Below, in pieces: positions 20,062 to 35,299 of a stretch of DNA of 64,000 nt. How positions within the stretch are numbered: position 1 is the first letter of the stretch; every line of letters starts with the position of its first letter. Source of the stretch: Epiperipatus broadwayi. Its lineage: Eukaryota > Onychophora > Udeonychophora > Euonychophora > Peripatidae. The DNA lies in the NCBI GenBank assembly GCA_028023455.1, contig JAQFVV010000030.1, forward strand, positions 3,924,501 to 3,988,500, given 5' to 3'. Both the position numbers and the translations under genes were made by a program. Below the pieces are notes generated by a model that had not been told where the DNA came from, searched no databases, and saw nothing but the letters and a program-made list of their open reading frames with translations.

Positions 20062-20877
20062 GTAGCTTTGTTTCAGAAATATCAATTTTATAAAGATTAT
20101 TTGAGTATTGGATACTCTGATAAATTTGTTAAAAGTATTTTATTTAATAGTAATATTTGTAAGGATGTAAAGGTTAAAGAAAAATATGATTTTATTTCTT
20201 TGCCATTTAAATTGTCTTCTTATAAAATTGTGTGTAGAAATAGTAAATTGTTTGGAAATAAGAAAATTGCTTGGAAAGGGGTGTTACATTGAATAATTTA
20301 TTAAATAATACAAAAGAAGTTTTTGATAGAAAGACTATTCCTGGTGTGGTATATTTTATTCCTTGTTTATTTTGTAAGAAGGTTTACATAGGTCAGAGTA
20401 GTTTGAGTTTAAATGAAAGAATTAAGGTTCATAAAAGTAGAGTTAAAAATAGATATCTTAGTTCTGCTTTGTATGTCCATGAAAAAGATACAGGCCACAC
20501 TATTGATTTTGATGAAGCTAAGGTTGTCTTCTTTGAGAGAAATGAAATCAAAAGAAGAATTAAAGAGTCTTTATTATTGAAAATTTATTATTCTGAAGCA
20601 ATTAACTTATTTAAGAATTCTTTTAATATTAAGGGTGGATGGGAAGTGAATGGATTTGTGGGTAGTTTTTAATAGTATATATAATGTGTGGTTTTTTTGT
20701 AGTTCTTTACACTTGAGAAGTCTGCTTGTAGCAGTGAAACCTTAGGTTGTGTTTTAATATTATTTTTATGCTGGTCTGGTTTAATTTTAGATTTGGGGTA
20801 GTAGCAGTGAAACCTTAGGTTGTGTTTTAATATTATTTTTATGCTGGTCTGGTTTAATTTTAGATTTGGGGTAGTTT

Positions 20878-20878
<1 letters not shown>
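20062..20878 (+). pseudogene. Penelope-like element, 5'-truncated, GIY-YIG end
   Basis: The C-terminal part of a Penelope-like polyprotein. The first frame (from about 20068) gives SLPFKLSSYKIVCRNSKL and breaks by a small indel near 20285. The next frame continues from LNNLLNNT to a TAA at 20670-20672. The GIY-YIG nuclease is clear: GVVYFIPC, KKVYIGQS, the Arg helix NERIKVHKSRVK, the YVHEKDTGH segment, and Glu in KRRIKESLLLK. The 61.8-62.4 kb copies are the same family at lower identity. A 3' UTR with a hairpin CTGCT/AGCAG next to GAAAC follows, then (TA)n. The 5' end butts against the SCLY copy. Confidence 0.85.
20728..20873. repeat. 73-bp tandem duplication in the Penelope 3' UTR
   Basis: Two essentially identical 73-bp units, 20728-20800 and 20801-20873, both starting GTAGCAGTGAAACC. 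The duplication starts within the stem that precedes GAAAC. Confidence 0.9.

Positions 20879-20963
<85 letters not shown>
20879..20963. repeat. (TA)n tract after the Penelope element
   Basis: Two (TA)n runs separated by TGTTTA. They directly follow the 3' UTR of the Penelope fragment. Confidence 0.95.
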
Positions 20964-20965
<2 letters not shown>

Positions 20966-20989
20966 CTGCAACCATTAAATGTCTGTATT

Positions 20990-21104
20990 TTTAAATCATA
21001 TAATAATAATTCAAACAAATATATTTAATACAGTATTCAAAATTAAATAATATATTCTTTACCAGAGTACTTTCAATTGTTTCACTGACAATCTTTATCA
21101 ACTG

Positions 21105-21136
<32 letters not shown>

Positions 21137-21176
21137 CTGATGTAACGCTGTCTCGTTACAATATATATATATATTG
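20990..21176. repeat. Penelope-related end fragment and (TA)n
   Basis: On the minus strand the words GTTGATAAAGATTG, CAATTGAAAGTAC and the AT-rich tail resemble the outer arms of the palindrome at 2771-3504. The GAAAGTACTC part has hammerhead-like GAAA-stem III-UC form, but the CUGAUGA box is decayed. (TA)n follows at about 21110-21137, then a small TGTAACG/CGTTACA inverted repeat at 21141-21161. Confidence 0.4.
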
Positions 21177-24100
21177 TAATCTTTACTCTCTTCATCTATC
21201 ACTTTATGCCCAAATACCCTGGTGCCAATTCTGTATAAGATAGAATAAATTTATAATTTATTGCATCTCTGCCTATTGATGAGATTCTTATGTTGCTACT
21301 ACTCAGTTGGGGGGTTATAGGGTATGGTGGTTATCTAGGACACAGATGGGAATGAGAGAAGCATTTAGAAATAACAATTATATAATGTTGATTCAATTAT
21401 ATTATAAGCATCTATTAAGTAATAAGGGATATTGTGAAATTGATAATCATTACACTCAATAAAGTATAGACAATGATAAGGATCAGGTACATTTTTATCT
21501 CATACCATTATCTATTCCAATCAAGGTAAAATCATATTTTTGGCAGCACAATGTTAGGATTTTATTAAAGCTGTATTATTTAAATAAATGGCCTATGCTA
21601 GCAAATTAATAAATATTATAGTTATATTACATTGAACGTATGTGTGTGGAAATGGTCAATCGAACGTATATGATAAAACAGTTCAGAGGCGATCTTATCT
21701 CAACAAAACATTTATCACAAGAAAACATTATTTTATAACACATCAATGATGAATTTAACATTACCTTTACATTAAACACAGACTTGATTAAATAACATTA
21801 AATTAGATAATTTTGTACACTTGATACTTGAAGACACTTTCTCCTATTTATTGTCTTAATTACATTTATCACTCTATTTGCTCATTTATCGATAATAAAC
21901 AATAAAAGAAATTATACATTTATTCCAATGTTAACACATCTATTCTAACTTGTCCTCTTAATAAGCTAAGACAAACAGTACCAAAGAGTCAACTGATGTT
22001 ATAAAACTATTTCTGGATATCTGTAGGTTAATATTTGCTAAATAGGCTCAAGTGACAGCTTTATTACCTTTTGCATTAGAAAAAGCAAAAAAGAAACATT
22101 TCATATGCCTACAAATCTATACCTATAATAGGACACTTAATAATAACTTTATTAAATTAGCTTTAAATAAAATAAAATTCTATAATATACCATTATGCTC
22201 ATATCGGAGGATGAATTAATAATGATAATAATGAAACAATGACAATATGAGAGATGACACGAAGTTATTCAGAACTCACAACTTCAGTGATGGTTTTTTT
22301 CTATATCCCTAATTTAATCATATTTCTGAGTGTGTGCACGTTTGTAAGATCACAAAACAAAGCATTTATTAAATATATCTCTAGCAGAATACGGATGGTG
22401 CAGCAAGCTAATCTTTAACTTATGATCTTATTTCAAGCATTTTATAGAAATCCATAAAACGTTTATCTAATATAATCAACATATATTAGCTGACGATAAT
22501 TACGCCAGGATGAAGAAGGCAAGAGGAATAACAATAAATGAATATTCACATATACACGCGTGAGGGTTAACCAAATTCTCCAAATCCAAACTTAATTCTT
22601 CAATAAATATCTACCAACCTTTAGGACACAAATGTTGTGGAACTCATCCGACTTATCATCAATAAATGGGGCATTTGCCACGTCATTTAAGAAATACAAC
22701 CATCTCATCATATGCTATCAGACAAAAAAAAATACACTACCACCCACGGTTTAACAAGTAAATAATCAAGGAGAGTATTACTCAATCCACATAGCAAAAA
22801 TCATCCTTTCGATCGCTTCTTCATCCAAATGTACTCACACATTTCATATATAAACAAATCTATAAGCAGACATTTTTAATTCTTCATATTCCTTAACATA
22901 TGGCACCAAACCGAAACCTATAAAAAAACAAAATACAAATTTAGTAAAATAGTTCACGACAGTGCACACACATGCGAATTTACGATCATATATAAGATGA
23001 TTTCTAAATCATATGAAACAATAAAATGTCATATTAACAATAATTAAATTTAAATGAATCTATTACTTGTAAGAATTATTAATATTGAATTTCAACTTAA
23101 AGCCAATACTGTCAAGTAAGTTTAACCATTCTGCATACTGTCATAAATATCTCCATGCGTCTATCTATTATTATTAACCAATGCATAATATTAAAGTATT
23201 TAATTTGAACTAATAATATGAGCATGAGAATATCTATTTTTCTTTTAACATAATACCCAAAAAAAAAAAAATATTACTGATTTGGTATAATTTATATCAA
23301 GATCTCTGAGACGTTTTTGTGGAGATTAGGCATATAAATAAATAACAATAACAATAAATTAAATTAAGCATTAAAAAAATATATCTATCTATTATAGGCA
23401 ATAGGAAGAAATACATGTCAACATTTAATCATTAAAATAAAAGTTTTTTTTTTTTTTTTTAGTTCAGACTTCAAAGTTTAAACGGAAATGTATGCATAGT
23501 TCACAATGATAATGACGAATTAACAACATAAAAAAAAAAACATACAAACATTGCTCCTGCAGGCTAAAGTAAAATTTGACGAAAACTGCAATAATTTCCA
23601 ATGTTCTTAGAATTTTTTAATAGATGTCATATACAGCCTTTGTGCATATTGGAATCACTTTATTGGTCATACAAAAAGTATCCGACTCGGTAAGATTATC
23701 CAAATAAAATTTATGACTTTCTTCTGTTTTTGGTTGCTAGCATTCAGTAGAAGTTTCACAACACTTAAATCCAGGTCATTTGGTTTATCCATGCTTCTAT
23801 ACACCACTTATAGTTAATCCTTAAACATTATTGAGTCACACATTCTATCACTCATTTTTATAGGTGCGAATGGTAAGGTTATTTGGTATATAAGACTATC
23901 CTATTAATGTTTAGGGTTAGAATAGACAATTTTTTCCGTTTTCATTTTATTTTGCATAGCAAGAACAGAAAATTTATCAAACGAGGGTCAGTAAACTGCT
24001 CCACTAAATAGTTCAGCATAATTTGCCTCTTAGTTATTCTTACTGTTATTAATTTACACAATTCCATCATTATTTTAGTCATCATAAGTAAGTTATAATA

Positions 24101-25040
24101 AATCAATTTAACAAAAATTTTATAATATCCATACATTTGAATAAAGCAAGTCTAAACTATTAGCTGATAAAAGCCAGAGCTGGGTACCTATTAAAATTTA
24201 GCCTTCCATGTAAACAATCCTATTGGATTAGTATGAGAGAACTTTGTCCATAACGGAATAGAGAGTTTTAATAATATTTAGTTCACTTATTTTCTTTTTT
24301 TTTTTTAGAAAGTTATTCCACTTTCCATAACTATTCCATCTTTCTTCTTTATTTCTCCATTCTTTTTTTTTTTTTTTTTGAATCTGCTGTCAAAAACTGA
24401 GCCATGCCTCTTTTTGTTGTTGTTGTTGTTGTAATGTTAGCAATATGCAAGAATTTTCTTGGTCGTAAAAATATTAGTAATATAATATTGGAAAGAAAAA
24501 AAAATTAAATATTAAATTTACAAATGCTAACTAATAACAAATAAACAAATAACTTTTACAATTTTAAAGGCAAGAATTTATGTAATAAACAATTAATAAA
24601 TAAATAAATTCATATTAATTAATGGTATATGTGCGTATCTATCTTTCCATTAATATAATGGTCTATTAATGACTGAACTGTTAACAGTTCCTATGGCACA
24701 TAATTCTGCTATTACAAATTTGGATATTATAAGTAATAATGAAAAATGTGAGTGAGTTTGAAAACCAATGACCAAACACCTGTTAGGGCCTTACGGACAA
24801 ACATTCTTACTAATTTAGCTCTCATACTAACAATCCTTGATATTGTCAATCTTCCTCCCCCACTAACAGACACACATAATGTAAAATTTTAATGACTGGT
24901 ATGCCCAACTAAGGTCTTGATAATTTTTAACTAAATTTAAAATACTAAATTATATTACAATTCATTTTGTTCCTAATAGTTAACTCTGGTCACTATTGGC
25001 ACGATGTGAACCTCCCACATTTCTTACTAGTCCTGGAAGG

Positions 25041-25042
<2 letters not shown>
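21177..25042. other. AT-rich DNA with no supported gene
   Basis: About 3.9 kb with only short open frames. It begins TGTAATC next to (TA)n, and about 50 bp in contains a TGGCACCAGG word on the minus strand, possibly a scrap of an LTR element. A (TTG)n run sits near 24415. Nothing else is recognisable. Confidence 0.45.
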
Positions 25043-25076
<34 letters not shown>

Positions 25077-25090
25077 CCTATATGAAGTTT

Positions 25091-25126
<36 letters not shown>

Positions 25127-25137
25127 TAAACTTCATC
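25035..25137. repeat. Two adjacent (TA)n-centred palindromes
   Basis: GGTCACTA...(TA)n...TAGTGACC is followed at once by GAAGTTTAGA...(TA)n...TTCTAAACTTC. Each (TA)n tract is capped on both sides by complementary unique sequence, so each forms a long hairpin. Confidence 0.9.
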
Positions 25138-28100
25138 TCGTGTATCCTCACTTCCAGATAATATATGATATGAAATAAAACGGGTTCTATCTCAGTTAAT
25201 AATTAATAACTAAAATATTCAGCATTAAAATTAAAATATTTCACTAGCTCAAATTTAAAATACGAATAAGGTTCAGTTTATAAAAATAAATTAAATAAAT
25301 ATTTAATATTTTCATGAGACTTGAAGTGAAAATACAGGTGACAAGATAGATTACATTGAGCCAATATCCCACAGGATACTACCTCAATGGCATAAGAACA
25401 CTATCCCCCCTTATTACTATTTCAAATAACAAACTCATAGTATTCTTACGACTTTAATAACTTCTACTCACTAAGATTAAACTAATAATTAAGTCTTAAT
25501 CTTCTATTTAATAATAATCTAGCTCAAATAAAATAATCTCAGGTTCATAAAGTTTATTCTAAGTTAATTTAAAAATACAGTAGTAAAATATGAGAAAGGA
25601 TTTTATGTCATAATCTACTACACTGAAACTAATAATAATAAATAAAAGTAATAATATTCTTCATTGTTTAACTAATTCTGTATATCTTTTCTTTTTACTA
25701 TAATTTTATTATCATAATAAAATAATAAAATAATATAATATGATCTTATATCTTCATGTAATGATATAATAAATACGTGGTAGCATATTAATAATCTGAC
25801 AAACAAAATATGTGTGGCAACTGATAGCATATAATTTAATATAATATTGTGATAACTGATTTATGACTAATAAAATAACGTAAAACTATGATTATTTAAT
25901 TAAATGAATACCAATAAAATATTTAAATTCTTAAATAATTCTCTATTTATCTTTTTGTGCAAAATTATATATTTGTTTCAATTATTATGCATATATCGTG
26001 ATTTCATGCAGTGATGTGGAGAAATAAATAACTAGGACACAAAATTTTTGAAATAACAAAATTTAACAACGTTTATTACTAACAACAAATAAATAAACAA
26101 TTTATTTACATTATTTACAGTGGATATCCTTAACTTTTTTTACTTTACAGTTTGATCTACTGGGTTATAAAAAGAATAATTTATATTTCAATTATATCTT
26201 TATTTAGATTTAGGACAAATTTTAAAAAAAATGTTACTATTTGGTTTCTCATTATGGTTAACTTATTACAAATATATTTATCTACTTTATTAGCAACAGC
26301 ATTTTATCCTTAATATTATTAAACTATCTTATTTTAAAAAATTCATACTTAGAAAACATTCTATAGAAAACAAAATTTTATAATGAGTATGGATTTCTCA
26401 AAATATTAAAAAAATTTCATCTTGCAAAGTCAAAGATGTTACACAAAATATTATCCAAAATTCAGTACTAGATTTTAGTATTTATCACACAATGTTTACT
26501 AATCATAATATATTCTTCTTTAAGCCTTACTTTAATATGATATAAGTGTAATCATCAATATATTTCTATTAATCAATAAACAAAAATATACTATGCATAT
26601 TGTTTACATAATTTACTTGGTACTATTGTATTTTAAAATTATGCAATACTTATTTTTCTCTTAAAAAAAAATAATACTAAAGCATTTAAAATTATTATCA
26701 CTTTAAAGAAAATATCTTTGTTTAGATACTCTATTTTAAAAAAGTTTATATTTCATTTCCGAAATAAAATTCAAAATATATTCTATGATTCTTTTCTTTC
26801 CTTAGGATACTTTGGATCTTCAATTTTAAGTTATAACATCCTATTCCTTCTAAGCAAATAAACAAATCTTATACAAAACGATAGAATAACCTAAGTTCTA
26901 AATTATTTATCATTTCTCTTAAACATATCTTACTGAACAATGCAGTTACATGAAATAAAGATAGCGAAAACAGATGCATAGGATTAAGGAAGAAAGCTAG
27001 AATATTACTCTTAACATATCTCAAAATCATGGCACAGTGCGAAGAGGTATGACATTTACCTGCCTAATATCCTCTAGTACAGGGACGATGTTAAAGCTAT
27101 TTCTTCAGCTTTATTAAAACATCAAATATTTAAAGAAATATAAACTGTCCAAATAAAATGTGTATCAGTCATAGGGCTTTGTTAACTATGCTGATATTCA
27201 CATAAAGACTAAATATTATTTCCATTCCTTATAACATCCTATTTCTTAAAACATCATCTTGGTTTCCTGTTCACTAAGTACTTCCAAACCACTATCTCAA
27301 CATTATTTCTCTAGATTTTCCACATCTTACATTGATAAATAACTATCTGCATTTACAAAACAATAAATAAAATTCATTAATAGTTAAACAATCTTTCGAT
27401 TCCATAAGAAAAGTTGCTTACTTCATTGCTCTGTATGTTTAATCATATACATCTACCCACATGAAAATTTTAAAAGAATCACATAATTATTTGTTATGTT
27501 GGATTATATCACTAATAAAAAAAAATAAAACAATCGTCGTATGCATATTTTCAAATCAATCCTATCTCATAATGTTTTTTAAAATGTTGTATGAAATGCG
27601 GTACATATAAGTAAAAAAACTTTTACACTTCATTCTTCCAATTTATGGATGATCTAAAGAAAACAAAAAAAATATACATTATAAATTATCAATAGTTATT
27701 ATTATTACCAATAACCTTTATCTAGTCATCGTGTTCAGTAGGCTTCCTTTATCCACTTGAGCATTGCAGATATAAAAAAAAAATTCACACCCATACACTT
27801 TATATTAAAATATTTTTAGCTAAATTATTAGATTGTTATATTATAAAATTTTAATATTAATAAATTAATGTTTTTATGTTTTTCCTAATCTTATATAAAA
27901 AATTTAGATTTAAACTAGGTTAACAAAATAAAAGGAATCAAAACTATAATTACATATTTTCTTGACGATAGTTCCTGATAAGTCCAAAATGCTTATTATT
28001 TTCTCTAGAGTTTTAAAAATGTTCTCCTCCAAGCATGTTAAAGTTTAAAATAAAAATAATTATTAATCCATTTAGTAAAATTTATAGAAAATAATCCTTG

Positions 28101-28581
28101 GTTTTAGTATTTAGGACGATATTTATTAAATCATAATATTAATTAATCCCGTGATGTTTTTTTAAGTATTTTCTCTGCTGGCGTATCCATGCATATTCCA
28201 TCTAATTTAGCTTTAGTTATCCGATAAACTTTTTAAGTACTATTTGTATTTTTATGGATCCATCTTTTATTCAACTATATGTTCACTTTTTTATCTGTTT
28301 CCTTCTTAATACATTTAAACTTTCGGTTGGTATTTTTATATATCACTTTAAAAAAAAAATTAAAAAAAATGTTACCATCAGAAAGGATATAACATTTTAC
28401 TCCTTTTGATATAATATTATATAAAATAATTCATGCAATATACAATTGTCTTATTACTATTTAAAAAATAAATCTTGGATAGGCTTATAAATAATAATGC
28501 GTCTCCAATTTTTTCATTAGACTCCGTATGATGTCCGAGCTGTGGTTTTTTATGAACCAAAACAGTTCTTCGGTGAAATAT
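25138..28581. other. AT-rich DNA with no supported gene
   Basis: Long stretch of very AT-rich sequence. A minus-strand open frame at 28417-28662 of 81 codons has no recognisable domain, and its start lies inside the 1.36-kb direct repeat. Confidence 0.5.
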
Positions 28582-29937
28582 TAATAAAGCTGTATCAAGA
28601 AATATTCCCAACATTTTTTCAGCATTACAACTTATATCCATTTTATTTCGTAGTATATCCATTTTTATTGTGAAGTTTAGGTTAAACTTTTAGATAAAAT
28701 ACGACTAGTAAGTACTTTAAAAATTAGAAAATCATTTCCATGAAGTTTCTAAATTATTATATTTTAACACCCTCTTTTGCAAAAATACTTTAAAAAATTA
28801 TCAATTAGTTTTTTGCAAATAAAATGATAAGAAAGTACTAAAAAAAAATTGACTAAAATAAAAAATTTAAAAATAAATACTATCTCTTTGATAGTTATAA
28901 TTTACCTTTCTCTAGTTTCAATACATTATTAATCTCCCCTTATACCCCCGTGCAATTCATATTTATAGTCTGTAAGAATACCTTATTTGATTGGTTGATT
29001 CTTACTTTAGCTTGAGAACAAATTTACATATTTTCAATTTCAAGTAGAATTGAATTTCAAAATTAGAAATTATAATGTAATGAACTTAAAATATTATTTT
29101 AAAATATTACTTTTAAATCAATTATTATTTTATTAAAATTATTTAATCTTTTAAAATAACTTTTAAAATAACATTTAATAACTTATTCCATTTCTTAATA
29201 TTCAATTTATCTATTTTTATTTAAATAAAATATTTAATTTTTATATTATGAATGTATTCGTCTTTATTACATCATTTAAGCATTTGGAAATAACTACGTA
29301 ATATTTTAATATTCACTTCTATAATAATAATCATTATAGCCAACTCTATAATACACAAACTTTGTTATTAAATTCTAACAAGCGTGTGTGTGAAAGTATA
29401 CATTAAAAGTCACATGATTAATAACTTTGACAGACGATTTTCAATCTATTTCTCTGCTCAGTTTTATAAAATTGATACACTTATTATATTATATAAAATA
29501 ATTATAAAAAATTTGGAAGAATAATTTTAAAAATATAGAACTAGATATAATTTTCACCATCATAAAGTTTATTTTTAAAATATATTATATTAATTTTGAT
29601 TATTAAACATAGTTTATAAATTTAAATACTGTATAACATTTATTTATCTATACGTTTAAGACTATTAAAATTGAGCTTATTAAATATACTTTTAATTATT
29701 TATAGCTGTGTTATTTAATATGGCCAGCTTTTACAACCATATGCAACAATATTTAAAGCTTTACATAACTATTTTTAAATGATTTTATATACTACGTCTT
29801 CTCTTTAGCTTCAAATTGTACTTTAAAGATATAATTGACTTAATACAATTACCATATTAAAAGAACATATTCTAAATTTAAAATTTTTAGTAATTGACTG
29901 TTATGAACTATTACCAACCTATAGAAAAGGGCACAAT
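28582..29937. repeat. 1.36-kb direct repeat, copy 1
   Basis: Nearly identical to 31377-32730, with under a dozen differences noticed by eye. On the minus strand it starts TGTGCCC, followed by about 150 bp that resemble the start of the 228-bp gypsy LTR, including a TTTAAAATTTTTAGTAATTGA-like block. It could be a long LTR of a related gypsy element. It has no coding content. Confidence 0.85.
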
Positions 29938-29950
29938 ATATATATATTGT

Positions 29951-31376
29951 AACGTTTTCCATTTTTCTAGGCCTCTTACACGCTAATATAAACTGCGCGT
30001 GAGTTGATCAAGCTATGTCAAAAAAGAAGAAAGTTATATTTCTTTTTCCAAAAAACACAACTATATTTCCTGATCAAACTTTGCCTATTGATGGTTAAGA
30101 ATTATGCTATTGATGAGATCAGCTTTTAATTTATTTGATAGGCACCAGGTCTTTTTATTCTAAAGAGACCGCTGATCTCTGTCACCAGCATGTCTCGCAA
30201 ATAAAAAAAAATAAAATATTTTTAAAATTATTGGTCTTAGATTTTAAGAATCGGTAATTTTATGGTAAACTAGAATTATCTTTTTTTGAGATTATTATTG
30301 CTGGGCTTATTCAAACATATTGGCAAGGTAAATTACTTTTAAATCTTATTAAACTAATAATAACTTTAATACTAAAAAGAATAATAACCATTATTAATAA
30401 CGCACAATGAAAAGGTTGATAAAAGTATAATCTCTTTTATTCTAACAAATGAAAATATTTATAAGTTAAATTACGAATTAACTAAACTGGAAAGTACACA
30501 CATGCTAATCCAGATAATGAATCAATTAACAAAAACAGTTAGATTAAATAATGAACGCAATTTAATAATGTTCCAAGATCTTGTATAAAATTCTTTATAA
30601 GAAAGTCCCTTGAATGTGAAAGTAAAGTCTATATCAGGATGGTAGTCTAAGCTTAGATAAATAATTGTTTGCAAACTTTTAAGTCACTATCAGGTAAATT
30701 TATTCTTAACTTACCGGTAAGTTCATGTAGGTTTATGGGATCCCAGATCATGAGAATTTCCATTGGTCTCTCCTGCCGGCGTCTTCCATTATTGTTCCGT
30801 TCTATAGCTGGAGAAAAGGCACAGTTGTAGTGACCCTTTTATTGCAAAAAGCGGTCTTCACAAGTCCCATTTCCATGCTTGCATGACAGCTTGGTATAGC
30901 AAGGGGCATACCTGTGTAGAAGTATATTTCTTGCCACAGTTTATGCTCATGGAAACCTCCAACTTTCAGAGATGTAACTAGAAGTTAGAGAAGACCCAGA
31001 TTGAAGTTGTCATCTCCTTTTTATATCGCGCTCCATTTTTGGAACTTCTGCACACTCTTTTGTCTTTTTATCAGCGTATAAGATAATAATCTTATACACT
31101 CTCTCTTAAATTTAAGTTACAAAGTTCTCTTTTTTTTAGCATTATTCTTCCATCTTTAATTAGCTAAAATATTTTTCTTTTAGCTTATACTTTTGGAATT
31201 CTTTTAATTTATCTGGATTAGTAATCTGTATGTCATTTATTCTTTCCAATTAGATAAAAAAAAATAAGAATGACAATTTTAACCTTCGTTGCACGTTTTA
31301 ACAAAAATTATACTAATCAAAAAAAAATCTAAATTTACTTTTTTAGCTTTTACCAAATGCCAATATATTTGTAACA
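29951..31376. other. Segment between the 1.36-kb repeats
   Basis: Starts TGTAACG after a short (TA)n. If the flanking repeats are LTRs, this is the internal region of a non-coding element; I see no gag, pol, polypurine tract or standard primer-binding site. The part 30710-31080 is clearly richer in G+C and holds an exon-like stretch. Confidence 0.4.
30715..30807 (-). other. Possible 93-bp coding exon
   Basis: On the minus strand a pyrimidine-rich acceptor ending TTTTCTCCAG precedes 93 bp that end at ACCG|GTAAGTT, a strong donor. The length is a multiple of three. The open frame reads IERNNNGRRRQERPMEILMI and then WDPINLHELT, with no stop inside and stops outside the splice sites. The composition is unlike the surroundings. 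I do not recognise the protein, and it could equally be chance or an exon carried by a repeat. Confidence 0.3.
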
Positions 31377-32846
<1,470 letters not shown>

Positions 32847-33255
32847 AAGACCTTCCGATTACTCTTAAGAATATTAATGTAAAAATATTTGCTAAATTAT
32901 TTTCAGACAACAATCTATGAATGTGAATCATATAATAAAAAATAAATACAGTAATTTATACAATATTAGATATCCAGAAAAACAATTCTATGGACAAAAA
33001 ATAAAACTTAACAATACAATATAACTTTCACTTTGATTTTTATTATACTTAGATCTAACACTAAGCTGATATCACTTCAGTTACATCTATTTCAAACATT
33101 ATCAATATTAATTAATGATACATACTTTTATATAAGTCTATATCAATCAGAAAACATCATGGAGACTTTTCTTGGTAGTCTGAGATTCTCTATTTGTTAT
33201 TTTATTTTTACATCTTTTAATAAATAATATTAGCAGATATTACAAGGTACATATT

Positions 33256-33695
33256 TAAAACAGGCAAAACTGACTATACGTATTGCCACACATAGCAAAC
33301 TAGAGTAATCAATGGATGCCAGAAGGCTTGTGCATAAAATCCCCATCTACTGCCTACTCATCTAATATCCCCAGACTAGTTTCTGGTTTGTGTCTTTGGC
33401 AGTGAGGAGCCTTGAATCTGAGAGCACTGTACCTAGATCTTAGGATCTAATGCAATCCTACAGCAACCACCTTTTATCTTCATTTAACTACAAAACCATG
33501 AGTCTTAAACTCAAACGACCTTAAGATTTTCAATCCAAGCCCATTAGCTTAAATAGTCATATGGATCTGAACCCAGTTCAGTATCCATACATTTCCATGT
33601 CTTTGGTTTTTTAATAACCATAGCCACCAATATCCTATTAGGCAGGATTGCATAAGAGATGGTGGTCATGTGATGTTTATTGGCTTAAGGTCCAT
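33256..33695. mobile_element. Hammerhead repeat A, copy 1 (single unit)
   Basis: One unit of the dispersed family that starts AAAACAGGCAAAACT and includes CAATGGATGCCAGAAGG, CCTACTCATC and AACCATAGCCACCA. The hammerhead position at 33368-33408 (-) keeps stem I and the AGAAACTAGTC part, but the catalytic box reads CTGCCAA, so this copy should be dead. It has no reading frame. Confidence 0.75.
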
Positions 33696-34008
33696 ATTTA
33701 TAGGATAATTTATTTAACAGTTTAACTGATATAATTAAATGAATTTTCACAAAACTATAATATATTCTTTCAGTCATCAAAACTAACTTTATAGCAGCTG
33801 ACAATTGAAAAAAAAATCATTAAAGTTTGAGCCACTCCTTCAGCTTTATATGAGCTCAAAGATAATATAATAATATTTAAATTATGAAATTATAAAAATC
33901 TTAACACACTTCAATTGCACCATGTTATTAAAATTAAAATATTAAACAATTTGATGAATATACTTAGTTTTTGCATTTTGCTGAAGGTTTGTGATGATGG
34001 TGTTTTAC

Positions 34009-34506
34009 TTGTATTTTTATATTGGACTATTACCATCATCTAATATGAGTATTTAATGTCTTTAGAAAATTTTAACTTTATTTAAATAAATATTCCAAAT
34101 ACATTCAACTGTTAGTAATAGCACATCAAACAGACTAATATATACACAACATTTTGAGAGATACTATTCTCCCTCTTCTTCAGGTTCTTCTGGCTTGACC
34201 AATGACAGTACTAGCATAAGATATGAACCTAGATTCTTAGATTCTTGAGTGTTGGTTAGAGTGTTACTTTAAAATTTAATACTCAAGAATCTAAGGATCC
34301 AGGTCAAATCCCATACTAGTACTGTCATTTGTCAGGCCAGCAACATCTGAATAAGAGAAAGGGAGAATACCTTTCAAAATGTTGTACCTGTTTTATGAGA
34401 TATTACTAAAAGTTGAATGTATTTGGAATATTTAAATAAATTTTTCTAAAGACATTCAATATTCATATTAGATGGTGGAAATAGTCCAATACAAATATAC
34501 AACTTA
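34009..34506. mobile_element. Repeat E inverted dimer
   Basis: Arms 34009-34249 and 34283-34506 are inverted copies with moderate divergence. The centre contains CTCAAGAATCTAAG and its complement. In the left arm the minus strand has CTGAAGA (34177-34183), a purine/pyrimidine stem and AAAATGTTGTG, a degenerate hammerhead-like end shared with 19043-19080. Confidence 0.75.
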
Positions 34507-35299
34507 GTTTTTGCACTTCCTGGATTCATAATGATAACTATAAATAAGGTTAATATTAAAAGCATACAATCAAATCTAAGTTGAAAACCCACATTAATCT
34601 AAAATCAACCTATTTATTGAAAATTATGAGGGATTAATCTAATATGCTTTCATCTTTATGTGAATTTATTAAAGGAACATTTTTATTAATCTGCTACAAA
34701 ATTAATAGTGTAGTATTTTTAAATCAGACGTATTCCAACTATGCAGAGATGAAGAGGTTTTTAGGAGTGAAATCTTTTGGCTACAAAAATTATAGAGATG
34801 ACAACAATGAAAACTTTTTAGGAAATATTTTATTAAGAATGTTAAAAGAGAAGACACATTGGTTTTTTTTTTGTATTCCATTATTAAAATAATATATGAT
34901 TCTTATTTAAAATAATATGATTCTTATTTATTTACTTTTTATCAATCAATCCTAAATCAACATTTTAGCAAAAAATTAAACTCTATATATAATTTATCAA
35001 ATAAATGAAAAAAATCTATTTGATAATTTTATACTCTTCAAAAAAACTTTCAAAAAGTTATTAGTAGAACAAATATTTATACATCAAGCTTGTATCCTGT
35101 CCACCCCTCTTCTATGTATTTAAATGGATAAGGTCCTATATATGAGGGGTCAGAGTGACTTGAGGTCAACATGGACATGGCAATAATATTGGCATCAGCA
35201 TGGGATTTGGGTTTTCATCATCAGATTTTCATGATATGGATGGCTGAGAAGTTGGAGGTTGGTGTGGATTGAAACCTGTCCATCAAAGTAGAAAGATTT

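Noticed and set aside
21170-21330. LTR element start TGTAATC with a TGGCACCAGG primer-site-like word
   Set aside because: No second LTR, no coding region and inconsistent orientation of the two signals.
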